The position numbers were made by a program, and so were the translations under genes. A stretch of DNA of 64,000 nucleotides from Kiritimatiellia bacterium. GTDB lineage: Bacteria; Verrucomicrobiota; Kiritimatiellia; UBA8416; JADHWI01. The notes under the pieces are model-generated. The model had not been told where the DNA came from. It saw nothing but the letters and a program-made list of their open reading frames with translations, and ran no database searches. This document shows, piece after piece, positions 61,237-64,000 of this stretch; position 1 is the first letter of the stretch; each line of letters starts with the position of its first letter. The stretch is taken from NCBI GenBank assembly GCA_030744755.1, contig JASLPY010000013.1, forward strand, positions 1-64,000. The letters are read 5' to 3'.

Positions 61237-63330
61237 CTACTCCCCGAACACTGTAACCTTGCTGAGATGCAGGGTTCCTTGTCGCTCGAGCCCGAACTTC
61301 AGAAATCTGCATTGCAGGGACTGACCGGTATCGATCAGCCAGTCCTGTTCGACCTTTTCGGCCTTCCATATTCTTTTCCATTGCTTCTCATCTTCCGAAG
61401 CCCACACGGTTAACCCTTCCGCACGTTCCTGGTGAGATCCGAGCCTGTTCCCGATCTTGATGAAACGGACTTTACGGGGCTGGTCCAGGCGGACGACGAC
61501 AAAGGGATTCTTCACTTCCGGTGTGTGAAACGAATGCGGTTTGACGGGTGGAGCATCACCGCTGAGGAGGTACGCGTTGTCTACGTTGAACGAAGAAGGT
61601 CCAACTTGACCAATCCGGTACACAGCGTTCCTGGAAATCTCACTGACGCCCTTGTGCTTTCGCAACGGGGCCTTCGAATCAGTAGGCTTGATCCAACCAC
61701 CTTTCAGCACTGTAGGCTTCTTTGACTTCCCCGTCCTGCCCCGTGATCTTGTGCTCAGGTAGTCCGCCGAGATTTGGATGGCCTTTGCTCGGTCAGCTTC
61801 GTCGTAGTCCCAGAACTCATCAACGACCTTTCTGATTTCGGGAAACGCTTCGTCAGTATCCCCTACTTCCTCGCGCCTCTGGCTTAACTGCTTTTTCAGC
61901 TTGGCGATGACGCCGGCGTATTCCGGATTGTTGTAGACGTTCTTTACCTCTTTGGGATCACTTTTTAGATTATAGAGCTCCCAACCGGGTGGTGTCTGTT
62001 GTTCGCCACGCATGCCACAGCCATAATAGAAGATCAACTTGAAGTCCTTGGTGCGGATGCCGAAGTGGGAAGGATTATCGTGATGTGCCATGTGCATCCA
62101 GTAGCGGTAGTATGCCGCCTGTTTCCAGCCTTCGGGTTCCTTTCCCGTCTCACAGATTGCACGGAAGCTTCTGCCCTGCATGTAAGATGGTGTTTTGACT
62201 CCGGCGAAGTCGAGCATGAGCGGGGCAAAGTCGACGTTCTCAACGATGGCGTCAGTGCGTGAACCCGCCTTGATGGACTTTGGATATCGAACCAGGAACG
62301 GCATGCGTTGCGATTCGTCGTACATCCAACGCTTGTCCATGTAATCGTGTTCCCCGAGCATGAAGCCCTGGTCACCGGTGTACATGATCACGGTATTGTC
62401 GTAGAGTCCTTCGGCTTTGAGATAATCGAACAGGCGCTTAAGGTTGTCGTCGACGCCTTTTACACAGCGCAGGTAGCGCTTCAGGTACTCGTTGTAAGCG
62501 AGGCGCTTGGCCTGTACGTCCGTCAGATTCGGATCCTTGGCCCAGGACTTGGTGTAGTTTCGCCTTGGATTTCGACGGCCAATGGACGTGCCGATATGGG
62601 GCAGCAATTCGTCATTATGCCCTCGCGTGGCTATGGACCCAAATTCCGGTTGCTTCCACATGCTTTCCGGTTCCGGAATATCCACTTCCTCAAGATAAGT
62701 CTCGTACCGCTTCGCGTAGTCAAAGAAGTCATGCGGTGCCTTGTAGTGGTGCATCATGAAAAACGGTTTCTTTGGATCGCGAACGGTCTTGAACCAGTTC
62801 AGGGTGCTGTCGGTGATGGTATCGGAGGAGTGCATTCCATCGTGCTTGACCATGTTCTTGGGCCAGGGTTTATCGCCCTGGACTCTGAACTCGGGATTGT
62901 GATACTTGCCCTGCCCGGGCAGAACCTTGTAGTAATCGAAGTTCGGTTCTTCCTTGAGGTGCCACTTACCGACCATTGCCGTTTGATATCCTGCCTTGCG
63001 CATCTCAATGGCCAGGTACTGTTCGTCCCGCGTCAGCCTTCCACCCAACGTGTGGACGCCATTCTTGTTGCTGTACTGCCCCGTCATGATGCAGGCACGG
63101 CTGGGAGTGCAGATGGAGTTGTGCACGTAGCAGTTCTCGAACAGCATACCCTCCCCCGCCAACGCGTCGAGCGAGGGCGTGGGATTCAATGGCGCGAGGC
63201 GGCTTCCATAAGCCCCGATGGCATGTGCGGCGTGATCATCGGACATGATGAAAAGGATATTCGGGCGTTGATCGGCAAAAGCGGATCCGATACAGAACGT
63301 GAATAAGACGAGTCGGAATATGTTTCTCAT
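61237..63330 (-). CDS. Secreted sulfatase with C-terminal discoidin-like domain
   Basis: A 697-residue sulfatase (signal RLVLFTFCIGSAFA). Metal ligands D31-D32 lie in ILFIMSDDHAAHAIG, and C74-TPSR is the formylglycine site (NSICTPSRACIMTGQ). Further landmarks are GKWHLKEEPNFDYYKVLPGQ, MMHHYKAPHDFFDYAKRYE, VIMYTGDQGFMLGEHDYMDK and WELYNLKSDPKEVKNVYNN. This fits the large iduronate-sulfatase-like group. From about residue 560 a beta-sandwich of discoidin (F5/8 type C) type is appended (VVVRLDQPRKVRFIKIGNRL, GLTVWASEDEKQWKRIW), probably binding glycan. It acts on another sulfated sugar than the 54155 enzyme. It needs a maturase from elsewhere. Confidence 0.93.
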   Translation of the reverse strand: MRNIFRLVLFTFCIGSAFADQRPNILFIMSDDHAAHAIGAYGSRLAPLNPTPSLDALAGEGMLFENCYVHNSICTPSRACIMTGQYSNKNGVHTLGGRLTRDEQYLAIEMRKAGYQTAMVGKWHLKEEPNFDYYKVLPGQGKYHNPEFRVQGDKPWPKNMVKHDGMHSSDTITDSTLNWFKTVRDPKKPFFMMHHYKAPHDFFDYAKRYETYLEEVDIPEPESMWKQPEFGSIATRGHNDELLPHIGTSIGRRNPRRNYTKSWAKDPNLTDVQAKRLAYNEYLKRYLRCVKGVDDNLKRLFDYLKAEGLYDNTVIMYTGDQGFMLGEHDYMDKRWMYDESQRMPFLVRYPKSIKAGSRTDAIVENVDFAPLMLDFAGVKTPSYMQGRSFRAICETGKEPEGWKQAAYYRYWMHMAHHDNPSHFGIRTKDFKLIFYYGCGMRGEQQTPPGWELYNLKSDPKEVKNVYNNPEYAGVIAKLKKQLSQRREEVGDTDEAFPEIRKVVDEFWDYDEADRAKAIQISADYLSTRSRGRTGKSKKPTVLKGGWIKPTDSKAPLRKHKGVSEISRNAVYRIGQVGPSSFNVDNAYLLSGDAPPVKPHSFHTPEVKNPFVVVRLDQPRKVRFIKIGNRLGSHQERAEGLTVWASEDEKQWKRIWKAEKVEQDWLIDTGQSLQCRFLKFGLERQGTLHLSKVTVFGE

Positions 63331-63391
63331 GTGGATTCTCTGTTGAATGGTTATGGAGGAGATTCAAACATGGTTGGGGCTCGACAGACGT

Positions 63392-64000
63392 CTACGGCAG
63401 TTCGCGTATACGGATATTCTTGAAGTCTATGGGGGAGCCCTCCGACTCAAAACAGAGGTAGCCTGTACAGGGCTTGCACCCGTTTCCGCCCGAGACTTCC
63501 TCCCCGTTAACCCACAATCTTACCTCGCCGTTGATTGCGCGGATGTAGTAGTGGTTCCACTCCCCATGCCCTTTGGAAAGGTTCTTTGACGGAAAGCTCC
63601 GCGAACCATTAGGCGACAGGGGCGGAAAGGGTTTCATCTTCACACCAACGGGAAAGACATCGCCGTGGCTCGTATACCAATTTGCCTTCTTCTTTCCCCC
63701 GTAGCCGAGATCGAGAACCTGCACTTCGATTCCTTTCGGCAGGCCGGGTTTGCCGGTAAGACGCTCAAGCGACTCGGGTGTTGTCCATATGAACACGCCG
63801 GAATTGCCTGCGTTCTTTTTGTGCATCCACTCAACGACCATTTCGAAATTCGTATAAGCTTTCTTTGAAGCCAAAACGCCGGTTGGTCTGCCCGTGCAGT
63901 GCAGCACACCATCTTCCCAGGTCCATGTATCCTCCTTGCCCTCAACTCCCTTGTATCCGTTGACGTTCCGAAAATCGTCCTCCGTCATAGCTCGCCAGCC
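63392..64000 (-). CDS. DUF1080 (3-keto-disaccharide hydrolase-like) protein, 5' end outside window
   Basis: The reading frame is open at the window edge: codons before the first internal ATG (63988) read GWRA, which is the usual DUF1080 GW motif (GWRAMTEDDF), so the true start lies beyond 64000. About 203 codons are visible. Family landmarks are DTWTWEDGVLHCTG, FEMVVEWMHKKNAGNSGVFI, PKGIEVQVLDLGYGG, WNHYYIRAINGEVRLWVNGE and the terminal GYLCFESEGSPIDFKNIRIR. The fold is a concanavalin-like jelly roll. DUF1080 proteins include 3-keto-glucoside hydrolases and sit in PVC carbohydrate clusters; pairing with Gfo/Idh-type oxidoreductases is usual. Confidence 0.88.
   Translation of the reverse strand, partial: GWRAMTEDDFRNVNGYKGVEGKEDTWTWEDGVLHCTGRPTGVLASKKAYTNFEMVVEWMHKKNAGNSGVFIWTTPESLERLTGKPGLPKGIEVQVLDLGYGGKKKANWYTSHGDVFPVGVKMKPFPPLSPNGSRSFPSKNLSKGHGEWNHYYIRAINGEVRLWVNGEEVSGGNGCKPCTGYLCFESEGSPIDFKNIRIRELP

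Noticed and set aside
1-64000. A defence island (restriction-modification, toxin-antitoxin, CBASS, CRISPR-Cas)
   Set aside because: I looked for methylases, nucleases, Cas proteins and small paired genes and found none; the only mobile genes are the IS3 remnant and the RAYT.

Overview
The window looks like a chromosomal segment of a polysaccharide-degrading bacterium of the PVC superphylum, most likely Kiritimatiellota, Lentisphaerota or Verrucomicrobiota. This is inferred from gene content: formylglycine-type sulfatases without SusC/SusD, heparinase-like lyases, a MoxR/BatA/VWA operon, a HzsA-related multidomain protein, DUF1593 and DUF1080 proteins, and many large secreted proteins with Sec signals. 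No rRNA, tRNA, CRISPR array or prophage was seen.

Left part (1-6400, mostly minus strand). An open-ended HTH protein and a truncated IS3-type insertion sequence occupy the edge. They are followed by a tightly coupled minus-strand operon, wzm-wzt-nadC-coaX-ruvX: polysaccharide ABC exporter, NAD and CoA synthesis, Holliday-junction resolvase homologue. A 778-bp gene-free stretch upstream holds three unrelated families of palindromic repeats.

6415-9539 (+). An ECF sigma factor overlaps a membrane-anchored FecR-type regulator whose extracytoplasmic part is a GH32 (levanase/invertase-like) fold. The nucleophile Asp and acid/base Glu positions of that fold both read as Arg. This is the best candidate for an undescribed system: a sigma/anti-sigma pair with a degenerate glycosidase as sugar sensor.

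9730-28648 (+). An eight-gene, overlapping or nearly contiguous operon encodes MoxR ATPase, DUF58, a secreted beta-rich protein, two VWA membrane proteins, a two-TM protein, a Pro/Gln/Ser-repeat periplasmic protein and an alpha/alpha-toroid protein. HEAT-repeat and PQQ-propeller proteins follow, each preceded by the same 80-bp double-hairpin repeat. A 40-codon secreted ORF closes the series.

28645-33427 (+). Secreted proteins of low recognisability and a CE2-like SGNH esterase share related leaders, including a decayed leader copy at 29967-30143.

33487-44646 (minus). Two very large secreted heparinase-like proteins, a TIM-barrel glycosidase candidate and a REP-associated tyrosine transposase (RAYT) bracketed by identical GCGGCTAAGCCGC palindromes. 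The first heparinase-like gene begins with a translated scrap of a sulfatase gene.

44877-54120 (+). HzsA-related di-haem-motif protein, PhoD-like phosphatase, sialidase-like protein, DUF1593 nucleoside-hydrolase-like protein and a TolB-like propeller.

54155-64000 (mostly minus). Two Cys-type sulfatases, a Tat-exported Gfo/Idh/MocA oxidoreductase, a GH95-like protein, a parallel beta-helix protein (plus strand) and a DUF1080 protein cut by the edge. Together 30-64 kb reads as an island for attacking sulfated or uronic-acid-containing polysaccharide. The sulfatases' maturase is not in the window. All functions are read from sequence by eye; no database search was run.
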